Under the pieces are notes generated by a model. The model was given only the letters and a program-made list of their open reading frames with translations. It had not been told where the DNA came from and did not search any database. The translations under genes were made by a program, and so were the position numbers. A stretch of DNA of 64,000 bases from Macrobrachium rosenbergii. Its lineage: Eukaryota > Arthropoda > Malacostraca > Decapoda > Palaemonidae. The first letter of the stretch is position 1; every line of letters begins with the position of its first letter. Positions 1 to 11,225 of the stretch are shown in pieces. The stretch lies in the NCBI RefSeq assembly GCF_040412425.1, contig NC_089768.1, forward strand, positions 286,001 to 350,000, in the 5' to 3' direction.

Positions 1-169
1 GACAAGTGTATGGCTCCAAACCCCAGAGCCACCATTCCCCTTGCTGAAGAGAGGTAATTCACCCTGCAAATCTATGTGGAGCAAGAAAAGCATTTAATTA
101 TCTTCAGAGGTTACCATCACCAGCAAAAGCCAGAGAGCCAAAGCCTGATCCCTCTATGGAATTAAAAGT

Positions 170-295
170 GCCACCCAGAGGGACAAATGCCCAAGCACAG
201 TCAGACCTCTGCCCCTTTGGGGGATCAAGTGCACATATTGCAAGAACAAAAGGGGACATGAGGTGTCCCAGTGCTACACCAAGCTCTGCTGAGCA
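170..295 (+). pseudogene. degenerate gag-like fragment with one CCHC-like knuckle
   Basis: In the frame that reads from about 170 to a TGA near 293 there is a motif of the form C-x2-C-x5-H-x4-C (CTYCKNKRGHEVSQC), close to a retroviral zinc knuckle but with one extra spacer residue. It is preceded by a basic, proline-containing stretch, which fits the C-terminal nucleocapsid part of a retrotransposon Gag. No protease or reverse transcriptase follows, and no other domain was recognised within 1-950. It is probably a remnant of an LTR retrotransposon; a chance match is possible because only about 40 codons are involved. Confidence 0.35.
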
Positions 296-299
296 AATC

Positions 300-1062
300 C
301 AGCGAAGGAATAGAACAGGAGAGAATATAGAATTTGAGCCAAAAGCCAAGTTCTGGGACCTATGAGGTCATTCAGCACTGAAACAGAAATTGACAGTCAA
401 TAGGTTCAAGGTCTAACAGAAGGAAAACCTCATTATGAAACAATTCTTAGGAGACAGTGTAAATTAAGATGGAAGAAAGAGAATATGAACGGCAGTGCAG
501 CAAGAGGAGTAAAAGGGGTGCACTGATGGTACCACCTTCCTACAAGGACACCCAAGGAAGACACCCGCTGCTAAACCACAAAAAAGTTAGTTACCATCTC
601 AGAAATTATATGAAACCTCTCCCCTACACCAAGGCTGTGAATGATAATGGTCAGTGGATAAAGAGGAGACAGTGGAAGTCAAGAGGAACAACAGGAGCCA
701 ACACCCAGCTGCTTCTCAAATGGGCAGCCAGGAGAGAAAGCACCAAGAGAAAAGCCACCACCTGCAGAGGATCTTTGTCTCTGTAAGACCAAGGTACCAA
801 GCCTGCAAGGATCAGGATGCTTTGTGACATGTGGGCAGACCAATCTGTTCCCCATAAAGCTGTTCTGCCCTTCAGTAAGATTGATTGATTGATTTATGTC
901 TATTAAAACTGGCATCATAACACCTAGGTTATTGATAGGAAACTAATAATCAATAAATCGGTTTAAAAGGTGTCGACAAAATCTTCTGCAGGGATTTTGC
1001 CAACAAAACCTCCTCTCCTATTTAGTCAGTTTGGATATCAGTGGAAATAGCAGCAATCGAGT
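300..1062. other. no recognised gene
   Basis: Short open frames here overlap on both strands, lack recognisable domains and look like chance. The stretch contains a short (GATT)n run near 881-893 and becomes AT-rich toward 1 kb. It may be host intergenic or intronic sequence, or a decayed element. Confidence 0.4.
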
Positions 1063-1588
1063 GTAATGATTTGCATGGTGATGAACCTGTGACGTGGAAG
1101 GTATATGTGATGGTTCTGATTTGAAATGACATTATTTCCTTTATTACATGTCCTTTATTGTTGGGGAATGTACTGGAAGTTGCACATTTGATTAATTAGA
1201 ATTCTGGAACTAAGATATTTACCTACTGTAAGGTAGTTAAAAACTTTAAATTTCTGAATAGGACGTTCTTTTTACTTTTCACTTATCAACAAAAAGGAAT
1301 GCTTTACTGCAAATGAGGTTATACGGAACTTTCACACGGGATGGTAACCTACTGTGGCATTTTGTCAGTGTTTGATGCTTCATTGATTTTCGCAGGTCAA
1401 ATGGTGTTACAATATTAACATTTATAGTGCTCTATATATGTTATATATCATATCTTTAAATCAGTTTTGAATGCTCAATAAAGAAGAAGCAGTGCTCGCT
1501 TCTTCACGTTTGTAAACATTGACCAGTCTCTCACTTAATGCATCCTTTTCTTTATTTCATGACATCGCTTTAATTAAGTATTATCACA
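1063..1588 (+). repeat. probable 5' LTR of gypsy element G1 (left edge uncertain)
   Basis: The gag frame starting at 1731 is preceded by a sequence ending in ACA at 1588. This is followed at once by TGGTGTCAGG, a plausible tRNA primer-binding site because such sites normally begin TGG. That layout (LTR end in CA, then TGG) marks the right edge of a 5' LTR. An AATAAA-like polyadenylation signal lies near 1476. The left edge is a guess, because no second LTR is present downstream to compare with. Confidence 0.45.
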
Positions 1589-1730
1589 TGGTGTCAGGTC
1601 CACGGACAATGGACACAAGTCCCAGGATCAGGAAGCAGAGGTATTTTGTTATGATTTACAATAAGCATCAGTGAAATTTTAATGAAAGTAACTGTCACTT
1701 AACCTAGCCAAGGCTATCCCCAATGACGAC

Positions 1731-2597
1731 ATGGCTACAGCAAACTTAGGCACACCTGACAAGCTTTCACTCTCAGGCGACACTGAACAGGAAGGGCACT
1801 TTTTCAAGAGGAAATTTAACTCATATATCTTAGCAGCAGGTTTGAGAAATAAGCCTAATGATGTACATGTTGCACTATTGCTTCTTTTAGGAGGGGACGA
1901 GCTCCTGAGAATTTACAATACCCTAGATTTTGGGCCACCAACCACCAATGCTAAAGGTGTTGCTACTGAGCCCTCTAAAGTGTTAGACACTGTGATTTCA
2001 AAGTTTGATGCATACTTGGCACCCAAGAAGCTAATAATTGCTGCACAACATAGGTTTAGAAGTTGCAAGCAAGATCCTGGTGAATCACTAGACACAGACA
2101 TGATAATACTTAGTTCTACCAAAATACTGGTGAAGAACTGCAATTATGGTACTGAAAGAGATGATGCCCTCAGAGACCAGTTGGTGTTTGGCTGCACTGA
2201 ACACAGGCTTAGGGAGAAATTTTTACATGAATCATCCAAGAGGCAGATGGCCATTATCCATACTGAATGTGAGGATGCCACAGCTATCAACAGAGTGCAA
2301 AAGACTACCAGCAAGTCTAGGTTTAGTCACCAAGAGGAGCGGAAAACTGATAGGCCTGCAACCAAAGTCCAGTCAATGGACAGATGCCATTATTGTGGTA
2401 ACAATCACATCTGGGACATTAGGAATTGTCCAGCTTATGGTAAGACCTACAGTTACTGCAAGAGGAGGAACCACTTCAGGTCTGAGTGCATACAAGTGAA
2501 GAAAATTGCAGGTAAACGTTCAATGGCCTATAAGTTGCATGCTGTTAGTGATCATTTGTCACAGGAGTACATAATGACAAGTGTATATTTGCCCTAA
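1731..2597 (+). pseudogene. gag: G1 Gag, capsid and zinc-knuckle nucleocapsid
   Basis: This 288-codon frame is the longest intact reading frame of the element. The N-terminal two thirds look like a retrotransposon capsid domain. Near residues 222-253 are two cysteine-rich motifs: CHYCGNNHIWDIRNC, and CKRRNHFRSEC in which the first Cys of C-x2-C has become Ser-Tyr-Cys. They resemble tandem zinc knuckles with degenerate spacing. Gag would build the cytoplasmic particle that packages element RNA. The ATG lies about 140 bp after the primer-binding-site-like sequence, a normal leader length. The frame ends in TAA just before a protease-like region in another frame. The frame is open, but the element around it is dead. 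Confidence 0.75.
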
Positions 2598-2598
2598 T

Positions 2599-2835
2599 GC
2601 AGTGGTGACAACACTGTAAAGTTTCAAGTTGACTGGCGCAAGTATCAACATCATACCATTTCGATATGTTTCTAATTGTTGCCTTGACCCTTACGATACC
2701 CAGCTGCAAATGTGGAACTCTAGTATAATGAATCCAGTTGGCAAATGTAGAATAAGCATTAGAAACTGCAAAAACTGAAAAAATACTCTGCTGAATTTGT
2801 AGTCGTAAAGCAAGATTTTATGCCTCTGTTAGGCA
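2599..2835 (+). pseudogene. G1 aspartic protease remnant with a frameshift at the active site
   Basis: After the Gag stop, the sequence near 2618-2655 encodes a valine-lysine-phenylalanine lead-in followed by the Gly-Ala-Ser part of a retropepsin active site. The two halves are in different frames, and the offset falls exactly at the catalytic Asp-Thr-Gly. The downstream part carries further stops before a normal-looking stretch leads into reverse transcriptase at about 2820. In a live element this enzyme would cleave the Gag-Pol polyprotein. The copy cannot make it. Confidence 0.6.
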
Positions 2836-4053
2836 GGCGAGCTTCAGAACAGATGGGATTGATTTCTGTTAATTATGAGAACATTTGTTCCATTACAGAT
2901 GTATTTTCTGATTATGCTGATGTTTTTCCTAATGGTCTTGATGAACTACCAGGCAATCTTCATTTAACTATGATGAAGATGTTAAAACCAGTAACAATTT
3001 CCAGTTGTCGTGTACCTATCCGCTTGAAGACAAGTCAAAAAAAGTTGTTAGACTTAGAAGGCAAAAGGTCATCCAAAGGGTAGAGGAGCCCACTCCATGG
3101 GTAAACAGGATGGTGGTTGCATCAAAGAAAACATGGGAAGTTAGGTTATGTATTGACCACCAACAATTGAATAAAGCTCTTGAAAGAGAATTGCACCTTC
3201 TTCCCATTATGGATGCTATTCTGTCTGAACTGAGTAACCCCAAAAAGTTTTCACGCTTTGACTTGCGTAATGGATATTGGCACTGTACATTAGATCATGA
3301 ATCCAGCATGCTGACAACATTTCAAACACCTTTTGGGAGATTTCGTTGGCTATGGTTACCATTTGGTCTTGCAATAAGTAGCGAGATTTTTCAAACAAAA
3401 GCTTCAAGTTGCTCTTGATGATTTACCTGGTGTTATATGTATAGCAGATGATGTTCTTGTTTATGGTAATGGAGAACTGAATAAAGATAAGGTAGAACTA
3501 GGTATATCTGAGATAACTTTTCTTGGTCATAAAGTTACTGTTCATGGTTTAAGATTGAGTCCATTGTAAAGATGCCTGCCCCAACCAATGTTACTGAAGT
3601 GCTCTGGTTGAATGGGATGGTTAACTATTTGGCAAAATTTCTGCCGTGCCTTTCAGATGTAATGGAACCAATAAGACATTTAACAGAGATGTTATATGGG
3701 AATGGAAAGAACAACAAAAGGTAAAAAACCTATCACTAAGACTCCTGTTTTCTCTTATTTTAACCCATCTAAGTCCCTTGAAATTTAATGTGATGCAAGT
3801 CAATCTGGACTTAGCGCAGTGCTACTACAGGATGGAAGCCCTCTGTCTTATGCTAGTAGGGCACTGACACCAACAGAGAGGCATCATGTGCAATTAGAAA
3901 ATGAAATGCTAGCTGTTGTCTCTGCCTTAAAGAAATTTCATCAGTATACTGTACATATGGCCGCAGGACTAAGTGTTCTCGGACTATAAACCACTTATGT
4001 CCATTGTTAACAAACCTTTGAACAGAGCTCCTGAATGGTTACAGGGGATGCTT
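2820..4053 (+). pseudogene. pol: G1 reverse transcriptase and first part of RNase H
   Basis: Gypsy-type reverse transcriptase is recognisable in two overlapping frames. The entry region covers 2880-3060. The fingers and palm cover 3080-3420, with LCIDHQQLNKAL and RFDLRNGYWHCTLD around the first catalytic Asp, then FGRFRWLWLPFGLA. The second catalytic box reads CIADDVLVYG near 3438-3467, a variant with Ala where most families have Tyr-x-Asp-Asp. A tether region near 3600 and an RNase H segment at 3840-3950 (SYASRALTPTERHH, LENEMLAVVSALKKF) follow. Stops and frameshifts occur near 3083, 3416 and 3720. The frame is cut at 4054-4057 by a transposon insertion. Confidence 0.8.
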
Positions 4054-4057
4054 TTAA

Positions 4058-5649
4058 GGGGATCGGCCGGTTTCCGACTTTTTTAACGACAGGTTGTTGA
4101 TATATAGGGGGTTTGTTAAAGGATATTGTGTGGAACTTCTGGGGAAAAATTTTTTGTTCAGTGACCTTAGGTTTTGTGACGCCAGAGCATTTTTCGGCCA
4201 AAAATGGCCATTTTCAAAATGCATCTCCTCCTTTGCTTTTTGGTTTTAAGGGATGAGATTTGAACCACGTATAAAACACATATGGACCTTTGATACAAAG
4301 CCGGGGATTTTTGATTTTTCAATTATTTTTCGCGATATGAATTTTTATTTTTTTTAATGAAATTTTCCCGGAAAAATTACAGAAAAAAAATTGCCAAAAA
4401 TCAGAAACTCAAAATATTAAAAATCCCCGGCTTTCTTTTAATCTACCATGTTTCCTCATATTATATATGAAATTTCATTTAGATTGGTCCAATACTAAGG
4501 AGGAGATACATTTTGAAAGTGAAAAACTTATGTTTTGAGAAACGGGCCTTCAAAGTTTTAGTTACATAAAAAAAGTAAAAGGAACTTCAAAGACTGTGTT
4601 ACAATTAATTCTATGGTTTTAATTTTTATTTTTGGGTATTAATTAATGCAAAATGATTATAAATAAGAATATTAATTGATTATTTATGTGCCTAAGACAC
4701 ATTCTTATAAATTTTAGGTTCCTGGTCCCCCCCTGTCTGATCTTGCTGCAAGGTATTACTCTAGGGTATCATAGTTGCCTACACTTTTTTATTAGTGTCT
4801 CGAATCCATCCCTTGCCAAATGGATCCTGGGAATTACTTTTCATTCACAATTAGGGATTCGTGATTCAAGTAATTCATCAAGTCTTGCTTCACTTATTAT
4901 GATCATTTTATTTTCAGGATCGTCTATAATATCAGCCTCCAAGCTACTGCTTTCTTTTTCTAAAATATCTTTGCCCTTTGGTAGTGACGAACAAATAAAG
5001 AGGCATTTAGGGGTGGATGTGGTTGGTCTCTGGTCAGCAGAGATCGCTGCCTGCGCCGTTTGATGGGCGACAGCTCTCTCTCTCTCCGTCGCTCCATTCC
5101 CCTCTATGGCACTAATTTCTTGAACTCTTTCTTCTACTTCTCGCCTGGACTTTTCCACTTGGCTTTTCCGCATTCTAGAAGCATGAAGTGAACTCTTGGA
5201 CCTTTTAGGCACGGCGAAAAAACAAAAACACCGCAGAAAATACAGAGTTCAGTCAAGGGTAGCGAGCATGAAAAACGTGTCCTTCTAGCTTGGAAGTTTA
5301 TAGGCAACTCTCGGCCACAGTCGGCGTCATGGTATGACGTGTGCGTTGTCATGGCTAGGAATAACTAAAAAGGTGCCGAGTAGGATATTATTGACATTAT
5401 ACATTTCATTTCAAAGGAAGTTTTCGTAATATATATCGCAAAAACTATACCAGACTAAATCATTTGCGCTACTGGTGTTTTATGGGTATATAGTTATTGT
5501 TACATTTTAGGCCATAACTAGAGAAATACGGCAAATTTTAGCATAATATTTCGTGGACACATTCTTGAACCCTATACGAAGCCATAGAATTTTTTTCAGC
5601 AAATCGAATTTTTTAAAGATTATTGGGTTTTTTTAGGCGGCCGATCCCC
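4058..5649 (-). mobile_element. TTAA-target DNA transposon, family T1, copy 1
   Basis: The element is bounded by TTAA at 4054-4057 and 5650-5653. It has short terminal inverted repeats: GGGGATCGGCCG at the left, and its reverse complement at the right. Exact TTAA duplication is typical of piggyBac and Kolobok superfamilies. The 1592-bp body is AT-rich and has one notable minus-strand frame (4841-5212), far too short for a complete transposase, so this copy is non-autonomous. The flanking RNase H frame of gypsy G1 is continuous across the TTAA, so the insertion is precise. A near-identical copy lies at 41351-42938. Confidence 0.85.
4841..5212 (-). CDS. T1 internal ORF, possible transposase N-terminus
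   Basis: This 123-codon minus-strand frame begins MPKRSKSSLHASRMRKSQ. It is very basic at first, then rich in Glu, Arg and Ala (a probable coiled coil over residues 15-60), then rich in Ser, Thr and Pro (PTTSTPK). It ends IISEARLDELLESRIPNCE before a stop. It is conserved, apart from small shifts, in the second copy at 42212-42547. The sequence between it and the element ends contains no further domain. It could be the surviving 5' exon or N-terminus of a TTAA-type transposase that lost its catalytic part. I do not recognise a named family with confidence. Confidence 0.45.
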   Translation of the reverse strand: MPKRSKSSLHASRMRKSQVEKSRREVEERVQEISAIEGNGATERERAVAHQTAQAAISADQRPTTSTPKCLFICSSLPKGKDILEKESSSLEADIIDDPENKMIIISEARLDELLESRIPNCE

Positions 5650-5653
5650 TTAA

Positions 5654-6765
5654 GAGCACAGCATTATGACATTGAGCTAGAGTACACATCTGGTAAAGAA
5701 ATGTATGTAGCTGACTTATTATCTAAATCTTACAGTTAATGTAGGTGGTAGTGATTTTGAAGCAATTAACATGGTCTTATACTTACCCATTAGAGACGAG
5801 TGATTAAACAAAAGTCGTGAAGCTACTAGGTAGGATGAAACTTTGAAACAGTTGGCTGATGTAATTATGTATGGGTGGCCAGAGCTAAAGGATCAAGTAC
5901 CAACAAGTCTGAGTCCACATTTCTCTGCTAGGGATGAGTTTACTGTGCAGGATGGCCTCATCTTTAAAGGTGAATGCATAGTTGTACCCTTTAGTTTGTG
6001 TAAGGAAATAAAAAGTGGCTGTACACTTGTCTCACACAGGTGTAGAAGGATGTTTATGCAGAGCAAGAGAGTGCAAATTTTGGCTGTCAATGAATGCTGA
6101 AATAAACGATTTTTTATGTATGTGTGAAATTTGCAATAAATATCAAATTGCACAACAAAAAGAGTCTCTGTCACATGATTTAAGTGACAGGCCATGGGAA
6201 AAAGTGGGTGTAGACCTCTTTGAGCTTAAGGAACAGTTTTTTATAGTATAACTGTTGATTATTACAGCAATTTTCGGGAAGCTGATAGGTTGGAAAATAC
6301 CAAAACATCTGGTGTAAGTCGCAAATTGAAGCTGCTCTTTGCAAGGTACGGGTCCTCTTCAGTACTCATAAGTGACTGTGGTTCTCAGTTCACTAATACA
6401 GACTTTCAAAAGTTTACAAAGGAATGGGATATAGAACACCAAGCAACAAGCCCTAAGCATTCATAATCCATTGGATTAGCAGAATCTGCAGTCAAAATGC
6501 CCAAGAGACTGATTAAGAAGGCAATAGACAGTGGTACAGATCCATATTTAGCCTTTCTTGATTACAAAAACACACCAACTGAAGGTACTGATTTTAGTCC
6601 TGCATAATGCAGCTTAGGCAGCAGCTTCTTCAAATCTACTAAAACCTATAGTAATCAGTACAGAGCATGTGAAGCAAAACTAGAGGTATTGCAATCTTAG
6701 AGGTTTAATGTACTATGACAGAAGCAGTAAGGATCTAGATCCATTAAGTGAAGGTAACCTACTGT
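5654..6765 (+). pseudogene. G1 RNase H end and integrase
   Basis: Immediately after the TTAA at 5650-5653 the RNase H C-terminus resumes (RAQHYDIELEYTSGKEMY). Integrase follows in shifting frames: an H-H-C-C zinc-binding region at about 6010-6160 (HLSHTGVEGCLCR and CEICNKYQ), then the catalytic core with Asp in VGVDLFEL near 6210, Asp in ISDCGSQFTNTDF near 6370, and Glu in GLAESAVK near 6480. All three acidic catalytic residues are kept, but in-frame stops at about 5738, 6249, 6463 and 6605 and several frameshifts break the frame. Integrase would join element DNA to the chromosome; here it is dead. The coding trail ends near 6760. Confidence 0.75.
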
Positions 6766-7548
6766 AATAGTGTAGCATATAAAATCCTTTTTTCACTAAA
6801 ATACTTCAGTCAATGACACAACCATGAAATTTGGTACAGATCTTCTCCATAGGCCACTTTTTGAAAATTACTGGGTGTCCACTCAAAATTCCACAATGGC
6901 TGCTAGTCAAAGTTTTAACATGGGACTCATGTGTCTCTGGTCATGTTAAATTTGTTTTGGTTATACACATTTTAGGCAGAGTCACCAAGCAAGAGTAAAA
7001 TGTATTTCTGTTAAAGATTTCATATAGCATATATAAAGAAAGATGGCATCCAATATGGCAGCGAAAAACCTTTAATAATCATGTCAGGATTCAGTAGGCA
7101 TGGAAAAATGTCTTCCTGTTCAATATAACAGTTTGTAAGTCTACATATAATTTAGGTGGTGGTTTTATCTTTAGTTTTAGTTTAAAAGAGTTAATGTCAG
7201 CACATAACCAGGTCACATTGGTAACTTCACTGCTGTGTAACTCAGCATGGGGTTCAGTGTCAGCTAATCTTGCTTTGCTTATGCTGTACCTAGCTTTGCT
7301 TTAGTGTAGTTTAGTTTCCCAAATGCTGTCTAATAGCCCCATATCAATTAGCTGGTGGAAAGTATATAATTGGTACGTTATTGGCAAAACTAGGTACAGG
7401 TGATGCAATTGCACAAGTGCTGAAATAGCATCTTTTATGTCTCACTGGCCTTTCCAATAGGGAGAGGTCCCGTCTTATAAATCTTGAGAAAGAACAATGT
7501 CACATTGCAGAACCGATGTATATCACTGGTTCTATCAGAGCTGGTTAA
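6766..7548. other. no recognised gene
   Basis: AT-rich sequence with no long frame, terminal repeats or recognised domain. The change from integrase sequence at about 6765 suggests another insertion or a deletion junction that removed the G1 3' LTR. Confidence 0.4.
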
Positions 7549-7730
7549 TTATATCACTGAAACCAGCTTGAGTTCGGATGGTCCTGCCATATTTCCTCTT
7601 GCAGGCATATCCCAATTATACCAGCAGCGCCTATAACAATTGGGCATTTCCTCACCCACTGTAAATACAACAAGATTAGAGGACAAATTGTTAGCAGAAA
7701 TCCCTGGATTAGAAGCACACAGGATGAAGT

Positions 7731-8168
7731 GTGCTACATGCCTTGCAGAAAGATGTAGCTTTAGCCCTACCCCAGGCATCTGACTACTCAGATACAGCAA
7801 AGATACTGAGGAAGTATATTCTAGACCATCAGTCCAGGTTTGACAGCACCTTTGGTGAAGGATGCATCAATGATGCCATACCTCAAAGTCTGCTCCAGTT
7901 CACTAGTATGGTCAAACATGGAGCAGACTTAAAGTCACAGCTAAGGTTTGGCTCCTCAAAGTCAGACCTGGCTATCGCTCAGCTCCTGCAGCACAACTGT
8001 TTCTCAAAACAGAAGGAAGGAGCAAGCGTACAACCCTTCAGAAACTACAGCTACTACCTCTTTTCATGGGACCAGTATTTTCGTACTCCAGCACCCTGCC
8101 AAAGACAAACGTGGGGGAGAGCATCAGCCAGCACAGTTTGGGCCAAAGAGGGTAAGTTCTGTACCTGA
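7731..8168 (+). pseudogene. unrecognised repetitive ORF
   Basis: A 145-codon plus-strand frame with a compositionally normal middle (residues about 25-90, containing ILDHQSRFDSTFGEG, PQSLLQFTSMVKHGADLKSQ and SDLAIAQLLQHNCFSK). After residue 100 the frame looks like noise and a run of C follows at 8200. The same-strand sequence upstream (7680-7730) also reads openly, so the true start may be earlier. The tone of the sequence resembles proteins of multicopy mobile elements in marine invertebrates, but I cannot assign a family or function. Confidence 0.35.
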
Positions 8169-8169
8169 G

Positions 8170-9482
8170 CTACCTGACTCCTTCACAAACACCCCCCCCC
8201 CCCACATCCCGCTTCGTTCGAGTCCAAAAATGCTACAGACTTGGGCTTACATGTACAGCACGGTGTAGCTGCAAATGTGAGGTGTAACTATAATGTTGCA
8301 AATGATGCTTCAGAAGTGAATGTATGTGGTAACATCATCCCACATATGTGTTCTAATCATGTGAACAGATCATGTACAAACTTTCCAGTAACCATGTGAG
8401 AGTTTAGTGTTCTCATTTTTCCACTCACATGTAAATATCATGTAATGTTCTTAGTCACTAAGCAAGCGGGTGGCATGATTGCATACCAAAGGGGTACAAT
8501 GACGGATTGTTTACCTTTCGCAATCTTTGCAGTAAAGGCCACAAAACCTGAATTTGCCATCAGAATTCTTTCATCTAAGCTCAGTTTCCATAAACATCTC
8601 CAGATCAGTCTCTGTCACTCCATCGTCTTGCTTCATTACATTTCAATAACTATGCATTCTATATTTGTTAACCTTCATATCTCTTATTCATTACATATCA
8701 CTCTGCCACGCAAAATTGTATGCTCCAGTACACAAAATTATATAAACCAAAAGCATGCAGGCAAATATATACTAACTCATGCAAATACTTATAATTATGC
8801 AAAATGTAAAAGAATAAACCAAAACATTTATTCCATAATTGTACCACTTAATATAAGCAAACCAAATAGAAAATTCAATTAAGTCAGGAATGTGAAACAA
8901 AAATGTATATAATGTCAATTATGCATGTCTTAGAAAAATATTACACATCCAGTTTATCAGCAACCAAAGAAAATTGTACAGAAATATATTCTTCAAAAAC
9001 CACAAGTTATGGTTCACAACGTAAAACCAAAGTAAAATCAATTAATTCATGTCCAAAATTATCAGAAATGTACACATATAATACTCAATAAAAACAAAAA
9101 TTTATAATGGCTATTCCCATTTTCAAAGAAAAATGTTCATTCTCCATGTACAGACAAAATATCAAAGCTCAAACATGACTCATTTTCCATATGATTATCA
9201 AGACACCCAATAAGTAGTATTAAATAAAATTGTCTGTAAACACCAGGTACAGGCACTTTTAACTGTCTTTGGAGAAATTAATCTCATCCCACTTGTGCTT
9301 AATTTTCAATGTCCTGAAAAACAACTTGACAAAATCAGATCCACACCAGCATGCTCTTTTGTCACTCCAGCGACTGCTAGAAATATACATCCATCGGCCA
9401 AATAGAACACATGAACAGCACTTGGGTTGACAGAAACTTTTCTTACTTTTCGGGCATACTTCCAAAATCGTTCAACTTTTCC
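8170..9482. other. AT-rich region, no recognised gene
   Basis: The region starts with a poly-C run (about 8200-8212) and continues as AT-rich sequence to about 9250. The frame at 8445-8882 is mostly Ile, Ser and Thr and looks like chance. Between 9259 and 9480 short minus-strand frames are open but carry no domain I recognise. Confidence 0.4.
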
Positions 9483-9716
9483 TTTCCTCGTTGGGCAGGT
9501 GGATTCCATTCTCAGCTAGCACTCTGCTGGCCTTGAGTTCAAATCTCTAACCGGCCAATGAAGAATAAGAGGAATTTATTTCTGGTGATAGAAATTCATT
9601 TCTCGCTATAATGTGGTTTGGATTCCACAATAAGCTGTAGGTCCCGTTGCTAGGTAACCAATTGGTTCTTAGCCACATAAAATAAATCTAATCCTTCAGG
9701 CCAACCATGGGAGAGG
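9483..9716 (+). repeat. tRNA-derived SINE, copy 1, 3' truncated
   Basis: The sequence contains a tRNA-like head with a degenerate box B (about 9535-9550). A conserved body follows, including CTCAGCTAGCACTCTGCTGG near 9512, AATTCATTTCTCGCTATAAT near 9592 and CCAATTGGTTCTTAGCCAC near 9659. The same units occur in reverse orientation at 17030-17312, which defines the repeat. Copy 1 stops abruptly at about 9716, where TA-target element E1 begins. Confidence 0.7.
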
Positions 9717-10039
9717 GCGATTCGAGTTGCACAAATTCACAGACACAAGAATTTTTCATTGGAACGTAACTAATGGTCATACACAAGTTTTTCACAGACA
9801 CGCGAACATTTCCGAGCACTGAGAAACCCTGCAAAAGTGTTTGTTTAATTTTTTTTATGTAATTTATAAGTTTTTAAGCTTTTATGTGTAAATTAAATAA
9901 CAAATATTATTAAAAGTAATTTCTCTCTCTCTCTTTTAGTGAGATGAATTTTTATGGTACATGTATACAGGTATGTTTATTTGTATGATAAATAAACTTT
10001 TTACGTAATAATAAGTACTAATTTTCAAATATTAATAAG

Positions 10040-10073
<34 letters not shown>

Positions 10074-10776
10074 CTGTAATACAAAATTCGTATTATCTTG
10101 AACAAACAAATTCTTCCCTCATCTTTTGTAAGGAGGTGGAAGGCAAAAGCTGTCAGACATGTCATTTAACATGACAAGAATGGGAGTGTTGCTAATCAGT
10201 GGTCAAAGTTTTCTTGTAATTCTCTCTCTCTCTCTCTGTCCATAATAATTCATACAAAATTTCACTCTCTTAAGTACGGACAACTGTTATCTTTCTCTCT
10301 CTCTCGTTCAAAGTTAGCCAACCTACATATTACAGCACTCTTTCTCTGTATGTCTTTAACTGTACAGTAGATAATTTTGAATTGATCTAATTTTACCTGT
10401 ACCGTTTACAAACTGTAAATGCGCAGTTCTAAAACATAGAGACATATGGCATTTCAAAACAAAGAGAAAGTGACAGAATAAAAAAGTCTGTAATAACGAG
10501 GTTGAGAAGACTTCTAAAAATAGATTGGTGGAATGGGGGAGAGAGACACACACTATATTCTTAAGTCAAACATTTATTTCTTTTTTTAAGGGTAATGTAT
10601 TAAGCTAACTCTCTCTCTCTCCGTAATAATTCATAAATATAACTTGACATTTCAAGTAAGGACACTCTCTCTCTCTCGTGTGCTATTCTCTCAGTCTCCG
10701 TAATAATTGATATATAATTTCACTCTCTTAAGTAAGCACAACCGTTGAACCAGGCGATTCTTTACCGTTCGTGTTG

Positions 10777-10778
<2 letters not shown>

Positions 10779-10844
<66 letters not shown>
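10779..10844 (+). repeat. (CT)n microsatellite
   Basis: Uninterrupted CT dinucleotides inside element E1. The same position in E2 carries a GA array, so the array belongs to the transposon family. Confidence 0.95.
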
Positions 10845-10847
<3 letters not shown>

Positions 10848-11136
10848 CACAGTTGGCGCTCACACATTTTTACAACTTATTAATTCTTTGTACGTCTTCG
10901 CCTGTAAAGTAGATAGTTTAAATTGATCTAATTTGACCTGTATCGTCTACGAAGTGTAAATGCGCTACTGTTGCAAATATGTTCTAAAACATAGAGACAT
11001 AATAACTAAGAGTTGTATTTGTCAAAATATAAAACACTGTCTGTTCATGAAAAAGCATTTCAGAACAAAGAGAAAGAGATGCAGAATAAAGAAGTTGTTA
11101 AAAAGAGGTTGAGACGATTCTAAAAATAGATCGGTT

Positions 11137-11137
<1 letters not shown>

Positions 11138-11222
<85 letters not shown>
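11138..11222 (+). repeat. (GA)n microsatellite
   Basis: Uninterrupted GA array inside element E1. It creates a spurious Ser-Leu repeat frame on the minus strand. Confidence 0.95.

Positions 11223-11225
<3 letters not shown>

Larger units (their letters stand above)
1589..6765 (+). mobile_element. Ty3/gypsy-like LTR retrotransposon G1, decayed and interrupted
   Basis: Gag, protease, reverse transcriptase, RNase H and integrase segments follow one another in normal gypsy order on the plus strand, beginning at a primer-binding-site-like sequence at 1589. The reading frame is broken by several frameshifts and stops. The RNase H region is split by a 1.6-kb TTAA-target element at 4058-5649. After the integrase (about 6720) the sequence changes character and no 3' LTR is visible, so the 3' end is lost. 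The element is a fossil. Confidence 0.85.

Noticed and set aside
9483..9560. tRNA gene
   Set aside because: The box A and box B matches are degenerate, no cloverleaf can be drawn, and the sequence continues into a repeated SINE body.
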